This document shows, one piece after another, positions 1 to 12,179 of a DNA stretch of 64,000 bases. This DNA is from Dasypus novemcinctus. Lineage: Eukaryota > Chordata > Mammalia > Cingulata > Dasypodidae. The DNA is taken from contig NC_080673.1 of assembly GCF_030445035.2 (NCBI RefSeq), positions 36,700,365 to 36,764,364 of the forward strand. The letters run 5' to 3'. Each line of letters starts with the position of its first letter. Within the stretch, counting starts at the first letter, position 1. Position numbers and translations under genes: made by a program. The notes under the pieces are model-generated. The model was not told the origin of the DNA, made no database searches, and saw only the letters and a list, made by a program, of their open reading frames with translations.

Positions 1-133
1 ATGCCTCCCTCTCACATTGGAGGTCCTGGGTTCAGTTTCCAGGGTCTCCTAGAGAAACAAAGAAGATGAACGGACAGCAAATGCGAACAACGAGGGGATG
101 GGGAGAGAGAGATAAATAAATCTTTTTTAAAAA
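1..133 (+). mobile_element. 3' part of a DAS-type tRNA-derived SINE, cut by the window edge
   Basis: The opening bases contain a pol III B-box-like stretch (ggttcagtttcc) inside a tRNA-like arm, followed by a purine-rich body with gggagagagagataaataaa and an A-rich tail. This is the same layout, in the opposite orientation, as the three fuller copies near 17.4, 37.3 and 40.9 kb. The 5' tRNA-like half lies outside the window. Family name is from recognition of armadillo DAS SINEs, not from a search. Confidence 0.65.
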
Positions 134-985
134 ATGAGCAAAAAATCTCAAAGAAACATTTCTCCAAAGTATATACTCACTGATGGCCAAAAAGCACATG
201 AAAAGACGCTCAGCATCATTAGTTTTTAGTAAAATGTAAATCAAAATGATAGTGAGATACCATTTCACACCCATTAGAATGGCTACTATTAAAAATTGGA
301 AAAGTGCAAGTGTTGGAAAGTATGTAGAGAAATAGGAACACTCATTCATTACTGTTGGCAATGTGTAAAATGGTGCAGTTCCTGTGGAAGAGAGTTTGGC
401 ATTCTCTCAGAAATCTAAGTATGTAATTACTATATGACCTGGCATTCCCACTTCTAGGTATATACCCCACAGATTTAAAAGCAGGAACTTAAATATTTGA
501 ACACCAATGTTCATAACAACACTTTTCACTTTTGCCAAAAGAAGGAAGCAACCTTCTTGTATCCACCAATGAAAGGATTAACAATATGTGGTATATACAC
601 AGTGGAATATTATTCAGTTATAAAAAGAAATAAAAAGTCCTAATATAAACAATAACATGGATGAAGGCATCATGTTGAGTGAAATAACCAGACCTAGAAG
701 GACAACATCGTATGATCTCATTGATGTGAAATAATTAGAATAAGCACATTCATAGAGTTGGAATATAGAATATGGTTTTTGAAGGAATGGGTTGGGATTA
801 GAGATTAGGGAGTTAAGATTTAAAATGCACAGAGTCTCTGTTTGGAATAGTAGAAAAGCTTTGGTAATGACTAGTGGTGTAGGTAACACAGCAGTGAATA
901 TAATTAACAGCAATGAATTATTTACTTTAATGTTGTTGAAAGGCAAACTTTAGGTTGTATATTTGTTACTAGAATAAAAACCTGA
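134..985 (+). mobile_element. L1 LINE 3' end fragment
   Basis: Sequence typical of the end of L1 ORF2 and the 3' UTR: the stretch around 240-290 (gatagtgagataccatttcacacccattagaatggc) and the segment around 590-680 about an element seen in generic L1 tails, ending near 960-985 with ttaggttgtatatttgttactagaataaaaa. Frames are broken throughout, so it is a dead, old copy. It also serves as an internal control for the altered L1 tail at 30,173-30,235. Confidence 0.75.
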
Positions 986-1289
986 AAAAACACCCACTGA
1001 ACTGCACAACTCAAACAGTGAACCTTACGTTAAACCATATCCTAAAAATGATAGTACTCTTTTTAAAGTGTGCTATCATCAATTGTCACAAATATACAAA
1101 TGTGCCACAGCAATAAAAGGAGTTAATAACAAGGTGGTATGTGGGAACAGGGTAATGCCTGATTTTCCGGTAAACCCACAACTTCTCTAATTAAAAACAT
1201 AATATTAAAACTTAGAACCTTCCATGGCACACAAGAAGCATTCAAACTATAAGATGCTACTATTGCTAATATTATTATATCACCATCAT

Positions 1290-3800
1290 CTGTCTATTGC
1301 CTCACTTAACCACATTCATTATTTTCTATATGTTTCCAATGACACTTAAATGTTGTAGGGTGAGTCCCACTTCATTATTTTCCTTCTCCAAAATGCCTTT
1401 GGCTGTTCTTGACCTTTTCCTCTTTTCTATATATTTTAGTATAAACTTAACTATTTCAAGGAAAAGCCTATTGGGGTTTCTTTTAACTGCAATTGCACTG
1501 GATTTTTTGATTCATTTTTTAGAAATTTGTCATTTTTATGATATTAATACGTTTTATAAACCACTGTCTCTTTACATATTAAGTATATCATACAGTTTTC
1601 CTCCTTTCTTGTTAACAGAGTGAATTACAATTAATAGATTTTTATAATATAAAACCATCATTGAATTACTAAAGTAAATCCTATGTGGTCACTGCCAGAA
1701 TTTTAAAATAAACGTTTTTGACATTACTGTATAAATTTATTTTTTCTTACCATTATTGCCTAATTTTGGGAAAATGGCTCAAAAAACTTAATTAGAACTT
1801 TTTCATTTGCTTTGTTCTCTGCAAATGTTTATATAATTTGGGGGTAATCTGTTATCTGACATTCGGCAATCCATTAAAGCTTTTTGGACCTGTTCCTATT
1901 TCAATAGGTAAATTTTTGATTACTCATTCAATTTCTTTATGTATACATATATGTGGACTTTCTCTTTTAAGTCTATTTTTAATAATTTATATTTTTCCCA
2001 TGAAATTGTCCTATTCATGGCGGATTTCAAATCTTATTGCTTAACATGATGCATTGAATCCTCTCAGATGTTTTATCTTTGCTATTTCTTTTTGTCTCCT
2101 TTCTTCATTTATAATTCATCTGCTTATGCACTTTCTTTTTCCTTGCCCAAACTTCTAGAGTTATTGTCTATTATATTAGACTTTTAAAAATTGTGTTTGG
2201 TTTTGTAGATTCTTCCTAAGATCTCTTGTTTTAAATATTATCAATTTCTGCTCATATGTTTATCATTTATCAAAGTTTTTACAATTTTTTTTCTTTTCTA
2301 ATGAATTTATTTAAGACAATGAATCCCACAATTTTTAATATTTATTACTATATCATTCAGCTTCTAATATCTTATAGTTTTAACATTTTTACTGACACAG
2401 TATTTTGTTTGGTTATTATTATTATTTTTTTTGGTTATTCATTTCTCATTTTATTATGCTATAAGGAGAGAAAACTTCTACACATTCTTGATTTGTTAGG
2501 TGTGTTTGATGACTTCCACTGTGTTCAATAAATGATTGAAATGTGCCAAAAAAGTAGATGAATTATCTAGCTGGGTACAATTTACCATTCACACCAATTA
2601 AATGATGATTATTATTTGTGTTGTTTGAATATTTTATTTCTTAAATAATATTTTTGTCTGCTTGATCTGTGTTATATTTAAGTTCTTGTGTCAATTAGTC
2701 AGGTTGTAGTTTCCAGTTGTTTGGTAAAGCAAGATCTGGTCTGATTATTATTGTGAGAATATTTTGTGGATTTAAATCATCAGCAAGTTGATTGCATCTA
2801 TGACTGATTACATGTACAATCAACTGAGAAGATTGCCTTCAACAGTGAGAGAAATCTCAGCCAATCAATTGAAGGCCTTAAAAGGGGAAGTGATGATTCA
2901 GCCATCAGAGGAGAGAAATTCCATCTCACCTTCAGCCAGTCAGCTATATCCTGGGGACCTCATCGAAAACCTTCATCCAAGATACCAGTTTACTGCCTGT
3001 TGTGCAGAATTTGGAATTGTCCATCTCCATAGTCATGTGAGCCAATTCCTATTTTTTTAAATCATAATATTTACATACACATCAGTTTTGTTTTCCTAGA
3101 GAATCCTGACCAATATAACTTGATTTTGAGGGAGGAATGTAAAAATTTACAATTATGGTTGTCATTTTGCCCATTTGTCTTTGTATTTCTGTTAATTTTA
3201 ATTTTATGTAATTTCAGACTAAAAGTCCTTAGAAATTTTCATATCTATACTAAACATCAAAGTCTAATTGATATTTTTGTCAAACCCACAAATGAGCTTA
3301 GAACAATTTAAAACAGACTTTTACATGATGATTGTCATGTAGTTTAGCTTTAGCTTTACTGTTTTTATTCTTCTAAGATGTTATTATTGTTTTATATACT
3401 CAATGTGTTTTTAAATATGTCCTCATATTTTACTCTCTTCCTTGCTCATCCTTGCTTCTTGCATCTCAGACCTATCAACTAGGATTTCTTTAGGCAATGG
3501 GGGTGGAAGCTGGATTATACTTTTTACTAAAGATCTATTTGCAGCAAATCATAACAGTTTTTTTTTTAATCTGCAAATGTCTTTATTTTGTTTTCATGTC
3601 TAAAAAGATTATTTTGGTGAATATACACCTCTATGTTGATGGTGATTTTCTCTCAAAATATTGAGGTATTATTTCACTGCATTCTAGACTGTATTGGGAA
3701 AGTTGTGGACTGTCAACTTGTTATTCCTTTGGTAATAATAATTCTCCATCTGCTTCTATGATCTTTGTGTCTTCAGTGATCTACAGTTTCAGAATAATGT
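1290..3800 (-). mobile_element. Old L1 LINE fragment, antisense, interrupted by an LTR-like insertion
   Basis: Long T-rich antisense L1-like sequence (for example around 1380-1500 and 1830-2250) continues on the far side of the inserted element at 2689-3118. The open frames here are short and hydrophobic because the strand is T-rich, and none resembles a known protein. Subfamily not assigned and boundaries approximate. Confidence 0.5.
2689..3118. mobile_element. LTR-like or non-autonomous element with a 4-bp flank repeat
   Basis: About 430 bp inserted in L1 sequence. The flanks share cttg (2685-2688 and 3119-3122). The termini contain a short inverted match (tagtcagg near the left end, cctgacca near the right end). 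The interior 2815-2960 includes ccttaaaaggggaagtgatg and a short 90-codon open frame at 2788-3060 without any protein-family feature. It could be a xenarthran LTR subfamily or a DNA element with short inverted ends; the sequence does not decide. Confidence 0.4.
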
Positions 3801-3835
3801 GACTGAGTGTACATATCCATTAGAATAGGTTAGGT

Positions 3836-4049
3836 CAGGGATTCTCAACCTCAGTACTACCCACATTTTGGGCCAGATAATTACTTGCTGTGGGGACTGT
3901 CCTGTGCCTTAGAATTTGGAGAGCATACCTGGCTTCTCCCCACTAGATGCCAGTACCTTTGCCACCCCCAGTTGGGACAAGCAAAAATGTCTCCAGACCT
4001 AGTCAAATGGCCCTTGAGGGTGCAAAATCGCCCATATTAAGAACCACTC
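3836..4049. mobile_element. hAT-Charlie-type non-autonomous DNA transposon
   Basis: Starts with cagggattctcaacctcag and ends with taagaaccactc, which form the imperfect inverted ends typical of hAT-Charlie short elements. The internal acattttgggccagataatt and aaaaatgtctccagac match the second copy at 36,012-36,236. It has no coding capacity. Exact MER subfamily not assigned. Confidence 0.65.
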
Positions 4050-4440
4050 AGCTTGATTAAACCACATTAATAAAGGCTATCAAAATATTTTAGTGGATTA
4101 CAACAAGCTTCTGTATATCACCTATCTGCACGTCCATTGTGGACTGACTATGGCTTCATTTATATCTTCTTAAGCCTGGGACCCAGGTTGATAGTCCAGC
4201 CTTTATTTAGGGCATTTCCAGTAACCATGGCAGAAGAGAAAGAAAGTGTGACAAAACGTGTTATCTTTTATGGTTTCTGTTTAGAAGATACACATGACTC
4301 TTCTGCTCCCATTTCATTAACTAAAGCAAGTTACAGTTGCCAAACTTAATATCAATTGGGTGGTGAAATATTCCGACCCATAGAAAAGAGCAGCAAATAT
4401 TTACAATTAATAATATAATACAGTTTTATAATTGTGGGTG
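4050..4440. other. Repeat-like, non-coding stretch
   Basis: Contains a segment (about 4260-4380) resembling a widespread old LTR-type mammalian repeat (aaagcaagttacagttgcc). No gene, splice structure or long frame of protein-like character. Confidence 0.35.
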
Positions 4441-4486
4441 TGTTTTATTTATTTATTTATGTATTTATTTATTTATTTATATTTAT
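4441..4486. repeat. (TTTA)n simple repeat
   Basis: Imperfect tetranucleotide run with one tatgta interruption, seen directly. Confidence 0.9.
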
Positions 4487-4489
4487 TTG

Positions 4490-5545
4490 GCTTCTTAAAT
4501 CTGCAGTTGTAATATTTTATCACTTCTAGTATACCCAGAGTATGCTTCAAATATTTTCTCTCTTCATTACTTTTCTCTTCTTCTAGAACCTCAATTAGAG
4601 GTATGTTAAATTTTTAAAATCTCTTTGTACTATAAACTCTTTCATTTTTATAACCATTTATTCTTTGTACTTCATTAGAGATAATTATTTTAGATCTATC
4701 TTCCATTCACTCATCTTTGTATCTGTTTATGAGCTTCTTATAGTAAACACCCTTAAATTTTAATATGCATACTTGATTTAGTACAGGTGAACAGTAATCA
4801 ATATTTCTGTTTTCCTCATATATATGCAAGAGTCTTGCAATGCTTTTCACCTCAATTGTCATCTTTGTAAATCTTCCCAAGAATATTAGACCACTCAAGG
4901 TTGTCTTTTTCATGACCAAATTTTTATTACATTTTAAATTATTATATATGCTTATTTATATTTATCTATGTGCTTGCCAGCTTCTTTATTTACTATAGTT
5001 CTTTTCTGAGCCCAGTTTCTTTTTCATAAATTCATTGTTTAGTGAATCTTCCAGCAGAATTCTATGAGTAGTACAAATTGTGTTAAATATCTTTATTTCA
5101 CCCTCACTACTGAAGTATATTTTAGGTAGTCTTTCACTGAGAGTTATCTTCTCTCTGTATTTTGAAAGCAATAGTTTGTTTTCTGGACTCAATTTTTGCT
5201 AACGTGAAATTCACTGTCAAAGAAATGGTAAATTTTATACTGTAATGTGTGATTGTTCACTGGTTATTTTTATATTTTATTTTTACATTTTTTTGTTAAG
5301 CAATTTTTCTATAAGATAGGTCAGTGCCTCCTGACTTCTCAGTACTTAATTTGTTTCTTCAATCTGAGGAATGTCCTATTTATCAGTTCTGACAATATAT
5401 ATCATTCCTTCTATTTACTTAATTTGTTTCTTCAATCTGAGGAATGTCTTATTTATCAGTTCTGACAAATATATATCATTCCTTCTATTTTTGTTTCTCC
5501 TCTATTTTCATTTGTCTCTTCTTTTGGAATTCCCATTAGATGGAC
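4490..5545 (-). mobile_element. Old L1 LINE fragment, antisense
   Basis: T-rich antisense sequence with L1-like phrases around 4550-4700 (cctcaattagaggtatgtt; ttttagatctatcttcc). Short open frames on both strands are by-products. It contains the recent 73-bp tandem duplication listed separately. Confidence 0.45.
5344..5490. repeat. 73-bp tandem duplication, two units
   Basis: Unit 1 is 5344-5416 (73 bp), unit 2 is 5417-5490 (74 bp). They differ by one C/T substitution and one inserted A, so identity is about 97%. Both begin acttaatttgtttcttc and end ccttctattt. The units are head to tail with no spacer. Confidence 0.95.
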
Positions 5546-7130
5546 CCCTTTGCCAGTCAGGTGAAAAACATGGACCCTTTCCTAAGTCCACACTATATCG
5601 TCCATTATTTAATAAATATATCACATCTGCACCAACACATCCCCACAAGAATAATGGTTGTTTTTTTTTTTGCTGTTTTGTTTTTTGTTTGTTTTTTATG
5701 CAATGGCCTGTATCCATTATTGCAGTGTCATGCAAGACAACTCCAGTGTCCTAAAAATTCCCCCATATTACAACTATTCTTCCCTCACCATTCTTCAGAA
5801 CCTCTGATGGACTCTGCCTTTATATCAATGATGAGTCCTTCCATTGCTAGAATAATTATGTCTATAGTAGAAATAATAATAAGTCAACTTAGTCCATTGT
5901 TCATTCCCAAATCTTGAGGATTTTGGGATGGTGATGTTCACTCTGCTTCTAATTAAAAGGGAGCTTAGATCTCGTGGGAAAGATGGATGGAACTATCTTG
6001 CTTGCAGTTGCAGACACTCACTGTTTCTTGGGCTAGTCATTGTCCATCATCATCTCCTTGTTAGTTGTCCTGGGTGAGTCCAATGAACTGGAGAGTAGGT
6101 GTTACAACTCTGCTAAAATTCAGGGTTCAACTGACACTTGGACAGACCAAAGATTTAAGCCTCTTGGACATGTATTTATCACGTATAGTGCTAATTATAG
6201 GTTCAAATAAAAGGCGCAGAAGAGCCATGTGTAGAGAATATAAATGAGTCTAGATCTGTTACACTAGGGAGCATAAATTCCAAAGTAAGGCCCACTGACT
6301 GGGTGCTGAGTTCCTGAGCTGTTTGCCCTCCTGATAGTATTTGGATGTCTCTAGAGCCCTCAGGAGCCCTGCTATTTTCAGTACTGTTTAATGTGGTAGT
6401 CAATGAGATCCTGCTGAGACTTGCATAAACATAACCTCTGGAATGACCTCCTGACCCACTTTGAAATCTCTTAGCTATAAAAACTCATTTTTATTTACAA
6501 TTTCCCCCTTTTGGCCAAGGTCTTTTTTCAGATGCATAGCTAGTTAGTGATTAGTAATAATCTCTTGGTGCCAGGGAGACTCATCCCTGGGAGTTATGTC
6601 CCATGCTGGGGGTAGGGGGGAAGGTAGTGCACTTATATGTTGAGTTGGGCTTAGAGAGAGGCCACATTTGAGCAACAAAGAGGCTTTCAGGAGGTAACTC
6701 TTAGGCAGTTATAATACCAGGTTAAGTTTCAACTTCACAAGAAAAGTTTCAATCACAATATCAAGGGTCTTGCATAATGGTCTTCCTTCACTAGGCACCA
6801 CCCTTGCACTCAGGAGATTTTTGCTGTCCTATTAGAAAATGTAGCAGAACTCCTCAAGATAGGTACACCACATTAAAAAAATCTAAAGAAAAAAAATCAC
6901 ATGATCATCTCTACTGATGCAGAAGAATAATGTTTTTTAAAAAATTTCAATTCAGACTCATGGAATTCTTGTTAGGAGTCCCTGCATTAGATAAATATTA
7001 TGCTTTAGTCTATTTAGATGTCTCAACCTCTTTACATTTTCAATCTCTTTTTTTTTTCTGTGCCCAATAACTGGAAGAAGAAAAGATTGATTTTTATGCA
7101 GTATATATGACATTTTAAAAGATCATATAA
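5546..7130 (-). mobile_element. L1 LINE 3' region, antisense
   Basis: An antisense L1 3' UTR-like series: 5640-5770 (t-run, then tgcaagacaactccagtgtcc), 5880-5990, 6000-6240 and 6280-6800. Phrases such as gtgagtccaatgaactggag, cagaccaaagatttaag and catccctgggagttatgtccc recur in this L1 lineage. Compare the younger copy at 49,005-49,808, which has taagtccaataaaccagag and cagtccagagattcagg in the same order. The 5' limit is uncertain. Confidence 0.6.
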
Positions 7131-9885
7131 ACAGGTGCAGGGAAACTAGGAAAAATTCTCTGGGTCACACTAATTATAAAAAACATCCTTGCAGTAGCAG
7201 ACAACAAAAAACAAACCAGTTGCTTAGGTAACAAATATAAAAAACAAATGTTTCAATACAATAAAATACAAATTGCAATAAGAGTAGAACAAATGAGTAC
7301 TCTTTTGTCTAAAACAATACATTCCATTTAATTCTTCTTTAGTTTATTAAGAAAAATCTTAACATTGTAATGGTTAAACATAGCATGAGCATTTATTAAA
7401 AAAAAAAAAAGTGATCTAAGAATATTTGTAAGCTTTGTGATTTCCTACCTGGATTTCCAACCTTTTCTCATCCCCAAATCATATGTCCTGAAGCAAAGAG
7501 GAAAACAACAAAAACAGTTTTCAGTATCTTTTTTTCATCTCGTCCTGCAATAGTCATTACAATTCCAAACTTGGGAATACCAGCCAAACTTAACTACATG
7601 TCTCTCTGGTTCTTTTCTTTATAGCTGTGCCATTTCATTCCTCCTTCCCTTTCATCAGGGCTTCTGATGAACTAAACCCTCAGCTACATTGCAGTAGGAT
7701 TCCTTTCTTAGTAACTAACAGAGAAAATGAACAAGTTTAAACCTTTGACCTTGAGGCTTGAAAAATAGAAAAAGGAAGAAGATTTTTCTCAGAGCCAAAA
7801 GAACTGAAACCATTTGTGGCTAATGCTGTGTGAGTGCAGGAGATGAAGACACATTTGAACAGGAGGGAACCACAGTTGGAAAACTCAGTTCAGCTGAAAG
7901 AAAACAAAGGTCAAGATACTTTATGGGGAAAAGTAACTCTGACAGCTGTATAGGATTTTTTTACTTTATATAGAATAGTCTCCAAACAAAAATGTCTGAA
8001 TGTTCACTATATTAAATATGTTACCAAGATTTCCACATATCTAGAATTAATTTTTTCTCACTATTACTAAAATCCATAGCAAGCATTTGCTGAAAATTTA
8101 TGATGGCCAAAATCACAAAATTGTTCCTATGGTGAATACTCCTAAGTGGATACAGTCAACCTTTGTGTTCAGACCAGAAATATCTGTAATGAAAAAGAAG
8201 ATAAAACTACATTTCTAAATCGTGGATCATTTCATTAATGTTTATAGATTCCAAACAAAAGTAGTTTGAAAGAAATTTCTTCACCTTCCTATATCAAAAA
8301 AGATACTACCAGCTAAATGATTGTTTTTCTCTTCTTTGGTTTACCAATGGAATGGTGACTTCAAAAGTAAATAAAGGATTCATTTACTCAAAGGTGGCAT
8401 CAGGATACCCTTCTTGTATTATGACTGCATTTATTTCTGCAGATGTGGGGAACGGGTGTGCCATTGCAGCATGACAGAGAAGAGACATAACAACACACAA
8501 AGCATGTTATATATATAAAAAAATACTTTGTCCATTTGCAAACCCCAGTTTATTTCTCTCACCCAAATTGACCTAGAAATTAGCATCTCTAATCTACCCT
8601 TGCACATCTGTGAGGAAACTGGAAAGTGGTTTTGTAGAGGGAAACATAATAACCTTGACTAATGCACACTGAGCATACTCAGAGATGATTAAAAAATGGG
8701 CTTGATGTCTGCTGCTTCATCGTTTCCATCCTCTGATTCAAACAGAGTCAGGTATTTCTGCATCTAGCCTTTCTCTTGTCTCTCCTGCTTGGTAAGAAGG
8801 ATGCTGAACTGACTTCTTCCCACAGTCTTCCTAACACATTGGGCAAACTGTGAGAATGGAAAAACCAGGAATCCCATTCCACAGTTGTAGCATCAGCAAC
8901 AGCATTGTGCTGGCAGAAGGGAAAACATGAATGCAAGGAGAACAGGACTTCAATATGTCCTTTACTGGGCAAAAACTATCCTGAGATAACCCCATTCTAA
9001 ATTGCTCAATTAAACTACCACAGGAATTAAAGAGAAACAAAAACATTAACACTGATTACCACACCACTAGAATATGTAACAAATTGTATATTGACATTCC
9101 CCTGAAGAATGCTATCTATCTGGGTGATACAGACAGGCCTGTAAAACAGCTTTGGCATTTTAATGCCAGTGTATTCTAAAGTTCCAGGTGACAGCTGTGT
9201 AGGCAACATTTTAAAGCCATCAGAAAATTCATGCTACACAATGGTCTCAGCTGGACACATCGATCAAAATGCTTTTGCTCCAGTGAAATTCAGTAGTAGT
9301 TAGATGATTAAACACTGCATGTTCTGGACTTTAGAAATCTTAGTCATGGGAGCTAGGTTTGGAGGAAAAAATAGAAGGCTTACCCTCTTTCTTTAGCCTG
9401 AGACGAAAGGCTTTAAAGCCCGGTATTCTTCTAAGAGAATTAACCACACTTGCATCCAAAACTACCCTAAACTGTTATCAGCTATATTGATTAATCAAGT
9501 TAACACCTAAATATTGAGTTTTAAATTAAAAGACTAATGTCCTTCCCTGCGAAAGCATGGCATTCAGTATGAGTAAGAGGGCTGCCTCACGCCTCAGCTT
9601 CAACCTGGAGAAGCAGCATGCAGGAGGCAAAGCCTTCAGGTGTGCTGGGCATTGGTTCCTGGACTTCCACAGTCATGGGAAATAAGTCAGTTAGGATGAG
9701 TTTTAATGAAGGATATAGAAACCTCTGACTCTTATGGCTCAGACAATGACATTTGTTAAAAAAATCTTATATAAAAGAATTACAAAGCTGAAGTGTCTCC
9801 AATCTCATTGCAGTCGGGGCTTCGTTTCTATTTCTGTGAGATGGTCTTTGCTCTGCCTACCTGCTATTTTGTTCTCTTTCTACCT
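7131..9885. other. Intergenic stretch, no gene recognised
   Basis: Mostly AT-rich unique-looking sequence. The open frames between 8748 and 9209 on the minus strand are 60-74 codons, overlap one another in different frames and resemble no family I know. No promoter-like CpG cluster. Confidence 0.5.
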
Positions 9886-9889
9886 AACA

Positions 9890-10201
9890 CTTATTTCAGA
9901 CCATCTATGTGCCAGCATTGGTTTAAATGCATTAGATTTGTTTTAATTCATTTAATCATTAAATTAGTCCTGTGAAGTAGGCCTTTCATTACTCTTATTT
10001 TTACAAATGAAGGAACTAGTCAGAGAGATAGATAGGATAGATCAACTGCTCATCTATTCTCAAAATATTCCATGAAGTAGACACCATTTATAACCTGTGT
10101 TAGAGACAAGGGAATTGGGGCACAGAGAAATTAACCAACTAGTGCAAGGGTCTATGGCTAGGAAGTGGCAGAACTGGGAACTGAACCCAGTATTCTGTCA
10201 A
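9890..10201 (-). mobile_element. MIR SINE, antisense, probably one or two copies
   Basis: Antisense MIR hallmarks: ggcacagagaaattaacc, aagtggcagaactggga and actgaacccagtattctgtc. The stretch 9890-10020 (atgtgccagcattgg ... ttacaaatgaaggaac) looks like another MIR part. The 5' end of the copy resumes at 10,720 (taaccaccaggttatctag) after an L1 insertion. Confidence 0.7.
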
Positions 10202-10719
10202 AGCTTGTCTTTTTTTTTTTTTTTAATTAAAAAAATTTTATTGAAATCTATCATTCATACATGAACATACATAAACAACACGTGTATAGCAAAAGATTTG
10301 AACTTACAAAACAAGTAAGCATATCATCATACAAGGTTCCCATGTATCTCCCCACCACCAACACCATACATTGTTGTGAAATATTTGTTACAAACTATGA
10401 AAAAGCATCATCAAAATATTACTATAACTACAGCCCATAACTTACATTTGATGTATTTTCCCCAGCTCACCTGATTAACACCCTGTATTAGGATTATATA
10501 TTTGATATAGCTCAGGAGAGAATGTTCCCATATTCATTCTGTTAAGTACAGTCCATCTTCCACTACAGGAGTCAGTGTGTTATACATTCCATGCTACGTA
10601 CAATCTATTAAAAGTGTACACTCAGTGGCTCTCATTTTCATCACAGAGTTGTGCTATCATCACCTGTCAATCTTAGAACATTTTCATTCCTTCAAAAGGA
10701 AAACAGCCTGTCTTTTTTT
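10202..10719 (-). mobile_element. 5'-truncated L1 LINE, antisense, with target-site duplication
   Basis: A poly-T start near 10,211 is followed by L1 3' UTR sequence (ttttattgaaatctatc, catacaaggttcccatg, catcatcaaaatatt). Flanking direct repeats agcttgtcttttttt (10,202-10,216) and agcctgtcttttttt (10,705-10,719) differ at one base. This is the signature of L1 target-primed insertion. The same L1 lineage recurs at about 23,960-24,500. Confidence 0.8.
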
Positions 10720-10745
10720 AACCACCAGGTTATCTAGCCTCAGCT

Positions 10746-11274
10746 ACAGGAATGTCCTTCATACATTGCAATGTCTAAGGACAGAGGAGGCATTAATTGC
10801 CTTGAAATATTTTTAAGAGCAAGAAGACTTTTGTCAGCTGCTTGCCCTGCCCCCAGACTTTTACTCAGGTCTCACATGCCAGAAACGTCATGCTTGCCCA
10901 AACCTGAGCAACAATTAGCAAGGCTGAACAGGACCACCGTGATGGGCTCATGCTGTTCGTGATTCTCCCAGGGGGGATGAGTTTGCAGCAACAGTAGGTT
11001 CTGCAGCAAGGCGGCAGGGAGCGTGGGTGCTGACCAGGCAACCGACAGGGTCTGCTATCAGCATCCATCATAAAGTTTAGGTTCAAGGATTGTTAAAATA
11101 CGGGTGGAGTATGGGAAATCAAACCCCACTTAACCTTAACGCTCCCTTTGGAATTTCAAATCGGAAGTCATTATGCTTCTTACAAAGGAGACATGTAACA
11201 GAAAAGAAAAAATTCCTGGAGCAATTTCTTTCCCCTTTGTGTACCTCTTACACCAAAAATTCATCCTCTTCCTT
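10746..11274. other. Intergenic stretch, nothing recognised
   Basis: Moderately GC-rich around 10,830-11,060, with no repeat signature and no credible gene. Overlapping 63-73 codon frames on both strands carry no recognisable motif. Confidence 0.4.
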
Positions 11275-11960
11275 AACAAATGTTTTTTGAGAAACTTCTA
11301 TGTGCCATTTTCAGGGCACTGGAGGAACAGTGATGAACAAAATACATAAAGTCTACCTTCATGGAGTTTACATTCTAGTAGGGGCAAGACTTAATAAGTA
11401 AGTAAATATATAAATTGATATTGTAATTTCAGAGTAAATGACTGGAGAGTGAAGGAAGTGAAGAAGGAGATATTTTAGATAGGATGATCGAGCAATGCTT
11501 CTCTGAAGAAGTGTTTGGATAAAAACTTAAATGATGGGAAGGAGAAAACAAAAAAAGCGTGACAATGTTCTGCAGGAGGACTCTGAAGTACTGAATTGTA
11601 AATCAGTTCAGCCACACACATGTGCTCCCATCACAGCTTTGTGCCTCTGATTCCTCAACTGTAAAACAGGGACACTTCATAGGTGGTTGTGATGAAACGA
11701 GTTGATACATTTCATACTTCCTGGGCTACGCAGTTTCTGGTACATCTTGAGTGCTCAGTAATGTTATCTAATGTTATCATATTATCCTCGCATTATTGAT
11801 CCCCGGTAAGGAAGGCATTTTTGAGAAATATAAGGCAAAGGGGGCCAGGGTAGCAGGAGCAAAGTGAGCATAGGAGAAAGTGGTAAGAAAGAAGGTCTTC
11901 AAGGTAGCCAGAGGCCAGATACCTTGATCAGGAAGTCTCAATCTGGTTTTACATTAGCAT
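11275..11960 (-). mobile_element. L2 LINE 3' region, antisense, interrupted by a MIR
   Basis: Antisense L2 3' end at 11,275-11,400 (acaaatgttttttgagaa, ggcactggaggaacag, catggagtttacattctag), continuing with gcttctctgaagaagtg near 11,498 and gcaggagcaaagtgagcat near 11,852. The middle (about 11,578-11,790) is a MIR in the opposite orientation. Confidence 0.7.
11578..11790 (+). mobile_element. MIR SINE inside L2
   Basis: Sense MIR features: gatgtgcctctgattcctcaactgtaaaac-type core near 11,640-11,670, cgagttgatacattt, and an end resembling gagtgctcagtaatgtta. It splits the antisense L2. Confidence 0.6.
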
Positions 11961-12179
11961 CACTATCAGGTAGATTCAATCAGAATATCAGGGAGGAAGG
12001 ATATGGTATTGCATTCTAACTGGAGTCAAAGGGGAAAATCACTGATGTGGGGCTTGTATGCCAAAAAGTTTGAATTTTATTTTATTAGCAAGGTCAAATC
12101 ACTGGAAAATTTGTGGTGCCCTGATCACCACCCTGCTCTACCTCTCAACACCCCCCCCCCACCAAATATCTTATTAATC

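Noticed and set aside
31-946. Two minus-strand frames of about 110 codons
   Set aside because: They are the antisense of an L1 3' end.
1297-3311. Hydrophobic frames of 63-108 codons
   Set aside because: T-rich antisense L1 sequence naturally yields Phe/Leu/Ile-rich frames; there is no membrane-protein family match.
5344-5490. Possible CRISPR-like or regulatory array
   Set aside because: Only two adjacent identical units without spacers, in a mammalian genome; it is a simple tandem duplication.
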